A stretch of DNA of 64,000 nucleotides, from assembly GCF_022549495.1 (NCBI RefSeq), contig NZ_JAKZGD010000013.1, positions 40,500 to 104,499 of the forward strand, given 5' to 3'. Made by a program: the position numbers and the translations under genes. The stretch is from Acinetobacter sp. ANC 4805 (GTDB lineage Bacteria; Pseudomonadota; Gammaproteobacteria; Pseudomonadales; Moraxellaceae). Shown here in pieces: positions 17,860 to 27,264 of the stretch; position 1 is the stretch's first letter; every line of letters begins with the position of its first letter. The notes below the pieces were generated by a model. That model did no database searches. It was not told the origin of the DNA and worked only from the letters and a program-made list of their open reading frames with translations.

Positions 17860-20760
17860 ATGACTGACGCTCAATCTGCTCAAAATATTGCAACTACTTA
17901 CGATCCAACCGAGATCGAAAAGAAATGGTATCAAATCTGGGAACAACAAGGTTATTTCAAACCCTCAGGTCAAGGTGAATCATTCTGTATCATGATTCCA
18001 CCACCAAACGTCACGGGCAGCTTGCACATGGGTCATGGTTTTAACAATGCCATCATGGATGCCTTGACTCGCTACAACCGTATGTCTGGTAAAAATACCT
18101 TATGGCAACCAGGTACTGACCATGCCGGTATTGCAACACAAATGGTCGTAGAACGTCAGCTTGGCGCACAAAACATCAGCCGTCATGACTTAGGTCGTGA
18201 AAAGTTCATTGAAAAGATTTGGGAATGGAAAGAACAATCTGGTGGTACGATTACTCGTCAGATCCGCCGTTTAGGTTCTTCAGTGGACTGGTCGCGTGAA
18301 CGTTTCACCATGGATGAAGGTTTATCGAATGCGGTGAAAGAAGTCTTCGTTAAACTACATGAAGATGGCTTAATTTACCGCGGTAAACGCCTCGTAAACT
18401 GGGATCCGAAACTGCAAACTGCCCTTTCTGATCTTGAAGTTGAGTCAGACAAAGAAGAAGCAGGTTCATTGTGGCACTTCAAATACTTCTTTGAAGACAA
18501 ATCGCTTCGTACACACGATGGTAAAGATCACATTGTTGTCGCTACGACTCGTCCTGAAACATTGTTAGGTGATACTGCCGTTGCTGTTGCACTTGATGAT
18601 GAGCGTTATTCACACCTTGTTGGTCAGAACATTATCCTGCCAATTACAGGTCGTGCAGTTCCAATCGTTAAAGATGAATATGTAGATAAAGAATTCGGTA
18701 CAGGCTGCGTAAAAATTACGCCTGCACATGACTTCAATGACTATGAAGTCGGTAAGCGTTGTGAATTGCCGATTATCAACATCTTTAACAAAAATGCGGA
18801 AGTGTTGGCTGAGTTTGAATACATCGCCAAAGCAGGTGAGCAAATTTCTAAAACCATCGCTGCACCAGCAGACTACATTGGTTTAGAGCGTTTTGCTGCA
18901 CGTAAGAAATTGGTTGAACAAGCTGAAGCGGAAGACTGGTTAGATCAAATTCAACCTTATACGCTTAAACCACCTCGCGGTGACCGTTCAGGTGTGATCG
19001 TTGAGCCATTATTGACTGACCAATGGTATGTCAAAATTGCACCGCTTGCTGAGCCAGCGATTAAAGCAGTGAAAGATGGTGACATCAAATTTGTACCTGA
19101 GCAGTACAGCAACATGTACATGGCATGGATGAACAACATTCAAGACTGGTGTATCTCTCGTCAACTTTGGTGGGGTCATCGTATTCCCGCTTGGTACGAT
19201 GCTGAAGGTAATGTATTCGTTGGTCGTGACGAAGCAGAAGTTCGTGCCAATAACAACATCCCTGCTGATGTTGCATTGAGTCAAGATGAAGATGTATTGG
19301 ATACATGGTTCTCTTCTGCGCTTTGGACATTCTCAACTTTAGGTTGGACTGGCGACAAAGCAAAAGATGCTGAAAACTATTTCCTCAATACCTTCCACCC
19401 GACTGATGTGTTAGTGACTGGTTTTGACATTATCTTCTTCTGGGTTGCGCGCATGATCATGATGACCATGCACTTCATGAAAAATGAAGATGGTACGTCT
19501 CAAGTTCCGTTCAAAACTGTCTATGTACATGGTTTAGTTCGTGATGGCGAAGGTCAGAAGATGTCTAAGTCGAAAGGTAACGTACTTGACCCATTAGACC
19601 TGATTGACGGTGTAGACCTTGAAACCTTGGTACAAAAACGTACGACTGGTTTGATGAATCCGAAACAAGCGGCGAAGATTGAAAAATCAACCCGTAAAGA
19701 ATTCCCAGAAGGCATTCAAGCTTACGGTACAGATGCAGTGCGTTTCACTTTCTGTGCGCTTGCCAACACAGGTCGTGACATCAAGTTCGATATGAAGCGT
19801 GTTGAAGGTTACCGTAACTTCTGTAACAAGATTTGGAACGCAACCCGTTTCGTATTGATGAATGTTGAAGGTCAAACCGTGGGGCAAACTGCTCGTCCTG
19901 ATCTTTGGGAATTGCCTGAGCAGTGGATCATCAGCCGTTTACAAAAAGCGGAAGCTGCGGTTCAACAAGCCTTTGCAACCTATCGTTTGGACTTGGCTGC
20001 ACAAGCGATTTATGACTTCATCTGGAATGAATACTGCGACTGGTATGTAGAGTTGACCAAGCCAGTACTGAACGATGCTGAAGTGTCTGAAGAGCGTAAA
20101 GCTGAAGTTCGCCGTGTACTACTTGCCGTGATGGAAGCATCTTTACGTTTGGCTCATCCGTTGATGCCGTATTTGACAGAAGAAATCTGGCAAACCCTTG
20201 CGCCAATGCTCGGTATTGAAGGCAAAACGATTATGACTGCGGCATATCCTGTGCCTGCTCAAGAGAAAATCAATGAGCAAGCTGAAGCGGATATGCAATG
20301 GTTACAAGGTTTGATTGGTGCGGTACGTAACATCCGTGGTGAAATGGGCTTAGGTAATGCACGTTTATTACCAGTTCTACTTCAAAACACCACTGAAGCG
20401 GAAAAAGCACAGATCACCCGTATTGAAGCGTTGTTTAAAGCTTTAGCAAAAGTTGAAAGCATTACGTTCTTGGCGGATGCTGAACAACCACCATTGTCTT
20501 CATCTTCTGTTGTGGGTCATGTGTCTGTATTTGTTCCAATGAAAGGTTTAATTGACCCGAAAGCGGAATTGGGTCGCCTACAAAAAGACTTAGACAAAGT
20601 GCAAAAGCAACATGACCAAATTGCAACTAAACTTGCAAATGAAGGGTTTGTGGCGAAAGCACCTGCTGCTGTAGTTGAAGGTGAAAAAGCGAAATTGGCT
20701 GAGTTTGCTGACCAGTTAGCGAAGATTAAAGCGAATATGGAGCAGATTGCTGCGCTTTAA
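17860..20760 (+). CDS. valS: Valyl-tRNA synthetase
   Basis: This class I synthetase charges tRNA-Val. The 966 residues contain the HIGH box as HMGH at 56-59 within [15 protein letters not shown], and KMSKS at 567-571. The CP1 editing domain lies between them, with the [15 protein letters not shown] segment typical of ValS. The anticodon-binding domain and a C-terminal coiled-coil tRNA-binding arm (about 890-966, [17 protein letters not shown]) follow. The gene is alone, with its own extended -10 promoter and a terminator. It has no apparent defect. Confidence 0.97.
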   Translation: MTDAQSAQNIATTYDPTEIEKKWYQIWEQQGYFKPSGQGESFCIMIPPPNVTGSLHMGHGFNNAIMDALTRYNRMSGKNTLWQPGTDHAGIATQMVVERQLGAQNISRHDLGREKFIEKIWEWKEQSGGTITRQIRRLGSSVDWSRERFTMDEGLSNAVKEVFVKLHEDGLIYRGKRLVNWDPKLQTALSDLEVESDKEEAGSLWHFKYFFEDKSLRTHDGKDHIVVATTRPETLLGDTAVAVALDDERYSHLVGQNIILPITGRAVPIVKDEYVDKEFGTGCVKITPAHDFNDYEVGKRCELPIINIFNKNAEVLAEFEYIAKAGEQISKTIAAPADYIGLERFAARKKLVEQAEAEDWLDQIQPYTLKPPRGDRSGVIVEPLLTDQWYVKIAPLAEPAIKAVKDGDIKFVPEQYSNMYMAWMNNIQDWCISRQLWWGHRIPAWYDAEGNVFVGRDEAEVRANNNIPADVALSQDEDVLDTWFSSALWTFSTLGWTGDKAKDAENYFLNTFHPTDVLVTGFDIIFFWVARMIMMTMHFMKNEDGTSQVPFKTVYVHGLVRDGEGQKMSKSKGNVLDPLDLIDGVDLETLVQKRTTGLMNPKQAAKIEKSTRKEFPEGIQAYGTDAVRFTFCALANTGRDIKFDMKRVEGYRNFCNKIWNATRFVLMNVEGQTVGQTARPDLWELPEQWIISRLQKAEAAVQQAFATYRLDLAAQAIYDFIWNEYCDWYVELTKPVLNDAEVSEERKAEVRRVLLAVMEASLRLAHPLMPYLTEEIWQTLAPMLGIEGKTIMTAAYPVPAQEKINEQAEADMQWLQGLIGAVRNIRGEMGLGNARLLPVLLQNTTEAEKAQITRIEALFKALAKVESITFLADAEQPPLSSSSVVGHVSVFVPMKGLIDPKAELGRLQKDLDKVQKQHDQIATKLANEGFVAKAPAAVVEGEKAKLAEFADQLAKIKANMEQIAAL

Positions 20761-20781
20761 GCAGTAGTTTGAATAAAAAAT

Positions 20782-20806
20782 CCCCTCTATTGAGGGGGTT
20801 TTTATT
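20782..20806 (+). terminator. valS terminator
   Basis: CCCCTC and GAGGGG form a 6-bp stem with a TATT loop, followed by GTTTTTATT. It lies between the converging valS and caspase genes and overlaps the end of the caspase gene. Confidence 0.85.
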
Positions 20807-21584
20807 ATCCAAACATAGGACGGTAATGTGCTGCACTATAAGGATTTATACTAATTGGTAAATAATCCTGAACATTCCCACCAATTTTAGGGTAAACATA
20901 TGTTGGATTTTGATTACCATCTGATCGAGGATTCAAACTTTTAACGTATTTCTCTGCTTGAGTATGTACTAGTATCGCCAACTTCGATTTATCGGTAGTG
21001 TGTTTAGAATATTCACTAGCATTTTTTAAAAATGAGCTCAAATAAACAGCTCCTTCAGAGCTATCGTATGAAACTTCATTTAATTCACATGAATAAAACA
21101 CAGCTCTTTGATTAACAGCTTTTGTTATTAATTCAGAATATATTCTTCGACTCTCAGCAATACTGAGATAATTTGTTTGACTATCTTCCATTGCAAATGT
21201 CGTAGAACGTTGGGATTTTTGTACTAAGTCTTCTGAAAAACTTCTGCAACAATCAAAAAAATTAATCTGTTTATCTGCAAATCCAAATAAAGCACTTTCT
21301 TCAATGGTTTCTTTTTGATTGTTTATCTGTATGTGAGTTTTTCTCCCATCGTTCCCACCATGTCCACTAAAGAAGACAAGGCAAAAATCAACTGGTGTCA
21401 AGCGTTGAATAGCTAACTTTAACTTTAAATTATTTAAGGTTGGATTCTTTATAATTTCAATTTCTGAATCATACCAAGAACCACCAGCTAAGCTCTTTAA
21501 AAAACTTACAATGTTGTCTGAATCTTTTGATAGACCTGGAAGTTTCCCATCATCGTTTACAAGAATTATGGCTTTTCTTTTCAT
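20805..21584 (-). CDS. Caspase-like (peptidase C14/metacaspase) protein
   Basis: The 259-residue protein is built around a caspase-type peptidase core. The catalytic His75 lies in VFFSGHGGND (70-79) and the Cys in FFDCCRSFS (109-117), where Cys113 preceding Arg corresponds to the usual D-x-C-R nucleophile. The N-terminal KRKAIILVNDDGKLPG strand-turn fits the first strand of the fold. No TPR or effector domain is fused. The start is ATG 21584, which overlaps the stop of the upstream membrane-protein gene (TAATG) and has GGGG 8 nt before it. Stand-alone bacterial caspases often act in abortive defence; that role is inference. Confidence 0.82.
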   Translation of the reverse strand: MKRKAIILVNDDGKLPGLSKDSDNIVSFLKSLAGGSWYDSEIEIIKNPTLNNLKLKLAIQRLTPVDFCLVFFSGHGGNDGRKTHIQINNQKETIEESALFGFADKQINFFDCCRSFSEDLVQKSQRSTTFAMEDSQTNYLSIAESRRIYSELITKAVNQRAVFYSCELNEVSYDSSEGAVYLSSFLKNASEYSKHTTDKSKLAILVHTQAEKYVKSLNPRSDGNQNPTYVYPKIGGNVQDYLPISINPYSAAHYRPMFG

Positions 21585-22072
21585 TAATTTTTCCCCAAGC
21601 ATTTATTAACCAAAGATACAAATTTTGCATCATAACTATCGATATTTTCATTCGGATCGTTCAATGGATTTTCCCAAGCTTTTTTATGCAAACGAATCCA
21701 AGACTTCATATTAATATGATTTTTTTGTATGCATTCATCATCATACTTACAGTGAGCACTTAATTTAGATAAATAATTAAAAACTAAAGTTGTAAAGTTA
21801 TAATAACGTAAAGCTTTTTCATCGCTATGTATGTTTGGATCCAAATGGTTCCAATTATCACAATACGCTTTTGACTCTAAATATGGATATTGAATAGAAA
21901 TTTGAAGAATTTCATTAAGCTCCTGATTGAGTTCACTCAACTTATCTTGTTTTTTCTCGCGAAAATGTAGAAATGTTACCCATAGTGATGAAATAATGAC
22001 TGACACCAAAGTACCTATGCCTACTGGTATATACTTTATAAATTCGTTTGCTACTGATACTGGCTCTGCCAT
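21584..22072 (-). CDS. Single-span membrane protein coupled to the caspase gene
   Basis: I do not recognise a family. The 162-residue product has one transmembrane helix at about residues 13-35 (YIPVGIGTLVSVIISSLW). A charged helical stretch (FREKKQDKLSELNQELNEI) and a cytoplasmic-looking domain with several Cys and aromatic residues follow. Its stop codon shares one base with the start of the caspase gene, so the two are translationally coupled. It might be the caspase's membrane partner, sensor or substrate. The local sequence is more AT-rich than the neighbouring valS gene. Confidence 0.65.
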   Translation of the reverse strand: MAEPVSVANEFIKYIPVGIGTLVSVIISSLWVTFLHFREKKQDKLSELNQELNEILQISIQYPYLESKAYCDNWNHLDPNIHSDEKALRYYNFTTLVFNYLSKLSAHCKYDDECIQKNHINMKSWIRLHKKAWENPLNDPNENIDSYDAKFVSLVNKCLGKN

Positions 22073-22182
22073 ATTCCCCCCTCAAATTATAATTTTTAAG
22101 TTAATAAGAACCCTAAATTGGGATTAAATTAAAAATTTCAAGCAACTGATAAAAATAATTTTTATGATAATTTCCCAATAGA

Positions 22183-22551
22183 TTAAGGAGAGATATTTTT
22201 CAATTCAGAACATCTCTGCCACAAATCCTCCAACACTACATCAGTCCGACTCAACACATCATGATTCCAATATCGAACAACCGTTAAACCCAAAACCTCC
22301 AAAAACTTCGTCCGTTCAGCATCATACTCAATGGCATCATCCGTTCCATGCTGGCTGCCATCCAACTCAATCACTAAACCAATTTCATGACAGTAAAAAT
22401 CCACAATATACGGCGCAATCACATGTTGTCTGCGAAATTTAAGATTCATAAATCGCTTAGCACGAAGCAATTGCCATATTAAGTGTTCTGCATCAGTGGC
22501 ATTAGTCCGCATAGCCTTGGCGAATTCTAATAATTGTGGGTCTAGTTTCAT
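22183..22551 (-). CDS. DUF559 domain protein (Vsr-like endonuclease fold)
   Basis: The 122-residue protein is a complete DUF559 domain, a PD-(D/E)xK nuclease-like fold related to the very-short-patch-repair endonuclease. It has the lead helix TDAEHLIWQLLRAKRF, then FRRQHVIAPYIVDFYC with Asp51, and LVIELDGSQH with Glu62 and Asp64 as probable metal ligands. The C-terminal VVRYWNHDVL is also typical. Its cellular role is unknown. It lies directly upstream, on the minus strand, of the caspase pair and next to two REP-like palindromes. Confidence 0.85.
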   Translation of the reverse strand: MKLDPQLLEFAKAMRTNATDAEHLIWQLLRAKRFMNLKFRRQHVIAPYIVDFYCHEIGLVIELDGSQHGTDDAIEYDAERTKFLEVLGLTVVRYWNHDVLSRTDVVLEDLWQRCSELKNISP

Positions 22552-22570
22552 TTTTTCTCCTATTTTTAAT

Positions 22571-22682
22571 TTCCCTCACCCCAGCCCTCTCCCTAAGGGA
22601 GAGGGAGCGTCCTTTGTGAATTTGATAGTTATTCGATACGCAATAAAGTTCCCTCTCCTTTCAGGAGAGGGCTAGGGAGAGG
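22571..22682. repeat. Two REP-like palindromic elements in inverted orientation
   Basis: The first element holds CCCTCTCCCT and its exact complement around a single base (22585-22605), preceded by CCCTCACCCCAG. The second holds CCCTCTCCT with AGGAGAGGG (22651-22671), followed by CTAGGGAGAGG. Read on opposite strands, the two share the layout CCTCxCCCxAGCCCTCTCC...GGAGAGGGA, so they are inverted copies separated by about 45 bp, like a bipartite interspersed mosaic element. They could also act as transcription barriers between the flanking minus-strand genes. Confidence 0.7.
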
Positions 22683-22697
22683 TATTTTTAAAAAAGC

Positions 22698-23717
22698 TTA
22701 CAATGCCCCATGCCCCAACAACATCTCTACCCCACTCAGCTTTTTCATATGCTTTAAACGCTCTTTTTCCCACTTCAATTGCTGCTTTAACTCCGCACAA
22801 TCCGCATCTATAGCTTTATACACATCACCAATATGCAGATGCTCGGCTTTCACTTTTTTCGCCAACTGAAAAGAATCCAAAATCTCATCAATTTGACTTT
22901 CTAACTGCTGACTTTGCGCATCCAAAGCCAGTTTATAAAATTTTACTTGTTCCACAGATAACTCTTTAGCCCCTACACCTTTATTTTGTTCCAACTGTAA
23001 CTGGAGTTTGAGTAAATAAAACAAATCCTGTTGTTCATACGCCTGACTCGCCTGTTGGAACAATTCAGTTTTTTCTGCTTTCTTCGACTCATCTTGCTCA
23101 CGGTCTGGATGAATCATTGCGGCAATTTTCAAATAGACTGTTTTCAACGATTGGGCTGCCATCTGCTCAGCTTGTTCACGTTTCTGCTGTTGTCTCAGTT
23201 GCTTGGCTTGTTCTCGTGCCTGTTGCTGCTCGGCAGCATATTGCTCAAAATCATCTTCTTCTAATTCTATATTTTGATCAAAATTTTCATTAAGTTCGAA
23301 CTGAACGGACTGTACTTTTTTATTCTGTTTCACTGATTGCTGTGCATGTTGCTGATAAAAGGTATCGATCTGCTTCACTAGCTCTAATCGTTCTTCATCC
23401 AACATTTTAGAACGCTTTAACATTTGTGCAAGTTGAGTAATCTTTTCATCGAGTTGCTGCATATCCGCTTTGGAAAACTCATGGCTGTGTAACATATTCC
23501 AAAGTTGATCCAACTGCTGAAACAAGATTTCATGTAATTCACTATATACAGGCAGCAGCTTTTGGCGAGTATGTTGTTGAATTTCAGCTTGGGCATTTTG
23601 CCATGTCGCAAGACTAACTTTTTGTTGTTCTATTTTATCAATCAAGTGATTCAGCTTTTTTTGCTGTGGTGACTGTTCAGCCCTTTGCTGTAAGCTAACT
23701 TTGAGATCAAAGGACAT
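22698..23717 (-). CDS. J-domain-containing coiled-coil protein
   Basis: The 339-residue protein is dominated by charged, Gln-rich helices. A J-domain-like segment in the middle, TVYLKIAAMIHPDREQDES, carries the HPD tripeptide at about 203-205 that in DnaJ proteins triggers Hsp70 ATPase activity. Upstream of it is a long coiled coil rich in Gln and Glu. The C-terminal part is also helical. It is therefore a putative DnaK co-chaperone of unknown client. The start is ATG 23717 (MSFDLKVSLQ), 9 nt after AGG. The open frame extends a few codons further upstream without a better start. Confidence 0.72.
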   Translation of the reverse strand: MSFDLKVSLQQRAEQSPQQKKLNHLIDKIEQQKVSLATWQNAQAEIQQHTRQKLLPVYSELHEILFQQLDQLWNMLHSHEFSKADMQQLDEKITQLAQMLKRSKMLDEERLELVKQIDTFYQQHAQQSVKQNKKVQSVQFELNENFDQNIELEEDDFEQYAAEQQQAREQAKQLRQQQKREQAEQMAAQSLKTVYLKIAAMIHPDREQDESKKAEKTELFQQASQAYEQQDLFYLLKLQLQLEQNKGVGAKELSVEQVKFYKLALDAQSQQLESQIDEILDSFQLAKKVKAEHLHIGDVYKAIDADCAELKQQLKWEKERLKHMKKLSGVEMLLGHGAL

Positions 23718-24080
23718 GCTCATCTGCCTGAAAAATAAAAAGTGTAGCAATAATCAGATAAGGAAGGTAGTAAATCACCCTTTGAATATGATCACGTAGG
23801 GGCATCGTGTTGTCGCTCAGATTTACACCAATATGCCAAGATCGTGCGATTTAGCTCTTAGTGACAATCAAAACGTCCTATTTTTACGCAAAATGCACTA
23901 CTTATAACCAAAATTACAATTTAATTTCTAAATTGGTGCATTTTTTGCATTATATTTTTCATTAAATTGAGCTATTTCAGAATAGCTTGGGGTTTTAGAT
24001 TTACTAAATCTATTTTGGTGCAAAAAACGAATCAATTGTTTGCATAAAAATATGGTTTAGCACTTTTTTTGAGCATTAAT
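23718..24080. other. Intergenic region upstream of the ammonium transporter
   Basis: The region has the sigma-54-type element listed separately. A 7-bp hairpin (AGCTATT with AATAGCT, 23970-23987) lies in what would be the transporter mRNA leader. TTGGTGCA is repeated at 23933-23940 and 24015-24022. The repeated half-sites look like the GCAC/GTGC halves recognised by NtrC, but I could not pair them into a full consensus site. No further gene is visible. Confidence 0.4.
23933..23949 (+). promoter_or_regulatory. Candidate sigma-54 promoter of the ammonium transporter gene
   Basis: TTGGTGCATTTTTTGCA has the invariant GG and GC doublets separated by exactly 10 nt, as required for an RpoN -24/-12 promoter, with TTGG and TTGCA matching the consensus. 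It lies about 130 bp before the transporter ATG. Nitrogen-limited control through NtrC and RpoN is the usual regulation of amtB and fits this site. Confidence 0.6.
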
Positions 24081-25268
24081 ATGCAAAACGTAGATCTATT
24101 TTTCTTACTGCTCGGTGCAGTACTCGTATTAGCAATGCATGCAGGCTTTGCATTTTTAGAGCTTGGCACCGTACGCCACAAAAACCAAGTGAATGCGCTC
24201 AGTAAAATCCTTACTGATTTTGCAATTTCAGCAATCGCTTACTTTTTTGTGGGTTACTGGATTGCCTATGGACAAAACTTTTTCCATGCAGGCAGTGCTT
24301 TAACAGCAGATCATGGTTATAACTTGATGCGCTGTTTCTTCTTACTCACCTTTGCAGCAGCGATCCCAGCAATTATTTCTGGTGGTATTGCGGAACGTGC
24401 CAAAATGCGTTCACAAGCCATTGCAACATTGATCTTGGTTGCGCTGATCTATCCTTTCTTTGAAGGTATGATTTGGAATGGTAACTACGGTTTTCAAAAG
24501 TGGCTAGAAACTTCTTTTGGCGCAAGCTTCCATGACTTTGCAGGCTCAGTTGTCGTACACGCAATGGGTGGTTGGATTGCTTTAGCGGCAGTTATTTTAC
24601 TCGGTGCGCGTCATGGTCGTTATAAACAAGATGGTCGTATTAGCGCTCATCCTCCATCATCGATTCCATTTCTTGCTTTAGGTTCATGGATTCTGATTGT
24701 CGGTTGGTTTGGTTTTAATGTCATGAGCGCACAGCGTGTCGATGCCATTTCAGGATTAGTTGCGATTAACTCACTCATGGCAATGGTCGGCGGTACATTG
24801 ACTGCAAACTTTATGGGTAAAGATGACCCTGGTTTCTTACACAATGGCCCACTTGCAGGTTTAGTTGCAATCTGTGCAGGCTCGGATATTGTGCATCCAA
24901 TTGGTGCATTACTAATTGGTAGTGCCGCAGGTGGTATGTTTGTTTATCTATTTACTTACACTCAGAACAAACTCAAAATCGACGATGTGCTTGGTGTATG
25001 GCCTTTGCATGGTGTGTGTGGTGCTTTCGGGGGTATCGCAGCAGGTATTTTTGGTCAACAAGCATTAGGTGGTTTAGGCGGTGTATCTATTATTTCGCAA
25101 ATCATTGGAACTGGCTTAGGTATTATCATTGCGCTTGTTGGTGGTTTTGTGATCTATGGTATTTTGAAAGCCACAATTGGTATTCGCCTCTCTCAAGAAG
25201 ATGAATATCGTGGTGCAGACCTTTCGATTCACAAGATTTCAGCCAATTCAGAAGAATCAATGTTCTAA
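24081..25268 (+). CDS. amt: Ammonium transporter (Amt family)
   Basis: The product is an 11-span ammonium channel of 395 residues. Twin pore histidines are present as His160 (VVVHAMGG) and His310 (WPLHGVCGAFGG). Conserved HAGFAFLELG, the ISGGIAER loop and SFHDFAGS with the structural Asp152 are also visible. The start is ATG 24081 (MQNVDLFFLL). A TTG 12 bp upstream is also in frame. Unlike the usual arrangement, no glnK gene precedes it. It is followed by a terminator. A sigma-54-type promoter suggests nitrogen control. Confidence 0.92.
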   Translation: MQNVDLFFLLLGAVLVLAMHAGFAFLELGTVRHKNQVNALSKILTDFAISAIAYFFVGYWIAYGQNFFHAGSALTADHGYNLMRCFFLLTFAAAIPAIISGGIAERAKMRSQAIATLILVALIYPFFEGMIWNGNYGFQKWLETSFGASFHDFAGSVVVHAMGGWIALAAVILLGARHGRYKQDGRISAHPPSSIPFLALGSWILIVGWFGFNVMSAQRVDAISGLVAINSLMAMVGGTLTANFMGKDDPGFLHNGPLAGLVAICAGSDIVHPIGALLIGSAAGGMFVYLFTYTQNKLKIDDVLGVWPLHGVCGAFGGIAAGIFGQQALGGLGGVSIISQIIGTGLGIIIALVGGFVIYGILKATIGIRLSQEDEYRGADLSIHKISANSEESMF

Positions 25269-25295
25269 TCATTTGGTGTAAATGAGTGTTAAAAA

Positions 25296-25315
25296 AGCCA
25301 ACTTCTCAGTTGGCT
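25296..25315 (+). terminator. Terminator between amt and bfr
   Basis: AGCCAAC and GTTGGCT pair over a 6-nt loop, with A-rich sequence before and TTTCATTTTT after it. It can serve both converging genes. Confidence 0.85.
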
Positions 25316-25327
25316 TTTCATTTTTGA

Positions 25328-25792
25328 TTAGATTTGCGATTGAATATAATTTTGCAAACCGATCAATTCAATTAAACGTAATTGTTTTTCTAACCAATAC
25401 GTATGATCTTCTTCTGTATCAGATAACTGCTGACGCAACATATCACGGCTAATATAATCGCCTTTTTCTTCACACAATTTAATACCTGTCGCAAGTTTCT
25501 CACGAACATGATATTCAAGTGCTAAATCAGCTTTTAAACAACTCACAACATCTGTACCGACATTAATCCCTTCACGGTTCATGTTCGGCTGAGCACCTAA
25601 GAACAAAACACGACGAATAATTGAATCTGCATGAGATGCTTCTTCCTGCATTTCATGGTCAATCCGTTCATAAATCTTGCTTAAGCCCCAATCTTCATAC
25701 ATTCTTGAATGAATTAAATATTGATCACGAGCAGCCAACTCACCGCCAATGAGCATATTTAAATAGTCGATGACTTCTGGATTGCCACGCAT
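25328..25792 (-). CDS. bfr: Bacterioferritin family protein lacking the heme-ligand Met52
   Basis: The 154-residue four-helix ferritin stores iron in a 24-mer shell. Ferroxidase ligands are present: Glu18, Glu51, His54 in EEASHAD, a Glu at 93, Glu127 and His130. Residue 52, the Met that ligates the intersubunit heme in classical bacterioferritins, is Ala here. It is therefore closer to the hemeless Pseudomonas FtnA/BfrA type. A GGGAG site lies 8 nt before the ATG and a good promoter lies just upstream. No ferredoxin (bfd) gene is adjacent. Confidence 0.9.
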   Translation of the reverse strand: MRGNPEVIDYLNMLIGGELAARDQYLIHSRMYEDWGLSKIYERIDHEMQEEASHADSIIRRVLFLGAQPNMNREGINVGTDVVSCLKADLALEYHVREKLATGIKLCEEKGDYISRDMLRQQLSDTEEDHTYWLEKQLRLIELIGLQNYIQSQI

Positions 25793-25819
25793 AATACTTA
25801 CTCCCTATCGAATAAGTCT

Positions 25820-25848
25820 ATTATGGTGAAATTGGACAGCAATTGCAA
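25820..25848 (-). promoter_or_regulatory. bfr promoter
   Basis: On the minus strand TTGCAA (25843-25848) and CATAAT (25820-25825) are separated by 17 nt, 28 bp before the bfr start. No clear Fur box overlaps it. Confidence 0.6.
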
Positions 25849-26145
25849 AAATATTATGTGTAAGTTTATGATTTTTATCAAATTAAAATGAGAAACATAC
25901 GCATTTACAGTTCTAATTAGCTTAATTTATCCAAGTAAAATAAGCCTTTGCATACGATTCAAAAACCTTCTAAACCATAATTTTAGGAAAAATCTGTTGT
26001 TTGAATTTTTGTAACGATTCGCAATGCTTCTTATTCAGTTCGGCTTTTAAGCAAAAATTATAAAAAAATGACTGTTCAGCCGTTGTTTGTTTGAGCAAAA
26101 TTCGTTAAATAACATCAATCACAAAAACATTATGCGGAAATAACA
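25849..26145. other. AT-rich divergent spacer between bfr and the reductase gene
   Basis: Apart from the bfr promoter at its left end I see no gene, terminator or convincing operator in this stretch. Confidence 0.5.
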
Positions 26146-27201
26146 ATGGACAAAAGTAAACCAATATTAGTCACTGGCGCAACAGGTTATATTGCTGGCT
26201 GGATTATCGAACGACTGCTCAATCAAGGCTATAACGTTCATGCAACAGTTCGAGACCCATCAAAGAAAAATAAAATTCAGCATTTATATGATATTGCAGA
26301 AAAGTCATCTGGAAAAATTCAATTTTTCAAAGCAGATTTACTCGAAGCACATTCTTTTGATGAATCCATGCAAGGATGTGAAGTCGTCATTCATACCGCT
26401 TCTCCTTTCGTTGTGACCAATTATAAAGATGCTGTCAAAGACATTATTGAACCTGCGGTTAAAGGAACAGAAAATGTCTTGGATAGTGTGAATCGCACTG
26501 AATCAGTCAAACGTGTGGTTCTCACTTCCAGTATTGCCTCAACCTATGGCGATGCAGTTGAGATTCAGAAAACTGCCAATAATCAATTTGATGAAAGCCA
26601 CTGGAATAACACCAGTAATGAAAGCCACCAGCCTTACCCTTATTCAAAAGTTGCTGCGGAACGTAAAGCATGGGAAATCGCAGAACAACAAAATCGTTGG
26701 AGTCTAGTCTGTATTAACCCAGCATTGGTGATGGGGCCTTCACTCACTGATGCAAGTCAATCTGGCAGTATTGAAGTTTTACAACAGTTCGGCAATGGCA
26801 CAACATTATTTGGTGTACCGCCGATGTGGAATGGAATCGTAGATGTCCGTGATGTTGCAGATGCGCATGTTGCTGCGGTACTCAATCCCAAAGCACAAGG
26901 TCGCTATATCATTTGTGGTGGAACATTAAGTTTGCTAGAAATGGGCAAAGCCTTAACGCAAAAATTTGGTTATAGATACCCATTCCCTCATTTCACCGTA
27001 CCTAAAACTGCCTTTTCTTTGATTGCTCCTGTGTTTGGTCATTCACGTCAATTTGTAAAACTCAATATGGGCTATCCGATCTACTTTAATTCACAGCGTA
27101 GTGTGAATGAGTTAGGCATTCACTATCGAGATATCCGTGGCAGTGTTTGCGAACATTTCCAGCAATTAATCGATGATGGCATTGTTAAAAAACGTGCTTA
27201 A
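26146..27201 (+). CDS. NAD(P)-dependent extended SDR (dihydroflavonol-4-reductase-like aldehyde reductase)
   Basis: The 351-residue protein is an extended short-chain dehydrogenase. The N-terminal Rossmann motif TGATGYIAG lies at 10-18, followed by a dinucleotide-selecting VHATVRDPSKK segment. The catalytic residues are Ser128/129 in VVLTSSIAS and Tyr164 with Lys168 in YPYSK. Plant DFR and yeast Gre2-type carbonyl reductases share this layout. The substrate is unknown, probably an aldehyde or ketone. It is a single gene ending at a strong terminator. Confidence 0.87.
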   Translation: MDKSKPILVTGATGYIAGWIIERLLNQGYNVHATVRDPSKKNKIQHLYDIAEKSSGKIQFFKADLLEAHSFDESMQGCEVVIHTASPFVVTNYKDAVKDIIEPAVKGTENVLDSVNRTESVKRVVLTSSIASTYGDAVEIQKTANNQFDESHWNNTSNESHQPYPYSKVAAERKAWEIAEQQNRWSLVCINPALVMGPSLTDASQSGSIEVLQQFGNGTTLFGVPPMWNGIVDVRDVADAHVAAVLNPKAQGRYIICGGTLSLLEMGKALTQKFGYRYPFPHFTVPKTAFSLIAPVFGHSRQFVKLNMGYPIYFNSQRSVNELGIHYRDIRGSVCEHFQQLIDDGIVKKRA

Positions 27202-27206
27202 AACCA

Positions 27207-27240
27207 AGAACCGTTCAAGTTTAATCGCTTGAACGGTTCT
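27207..27240. terminator. Bidirectional terminator between reductase and hydrolase genes
   Basis: A 13-bp perfect stem (AGAACCGTTCAAG with CTTGAACGGTTCT) closes an 8-nt loop between two converging genes. The T-run is short, but stem strength and position support the call. Confidence 0.75.
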
Positions 27241-27264
27241 AATACTCTTTACGATCAGTGCTGT

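Noticed and set aside
22585..22671. CRISPR-like repeated palindromes
   Set aside because: Only two inverted copies of unequal sequence are present, with no regular spacers and no cas genes.
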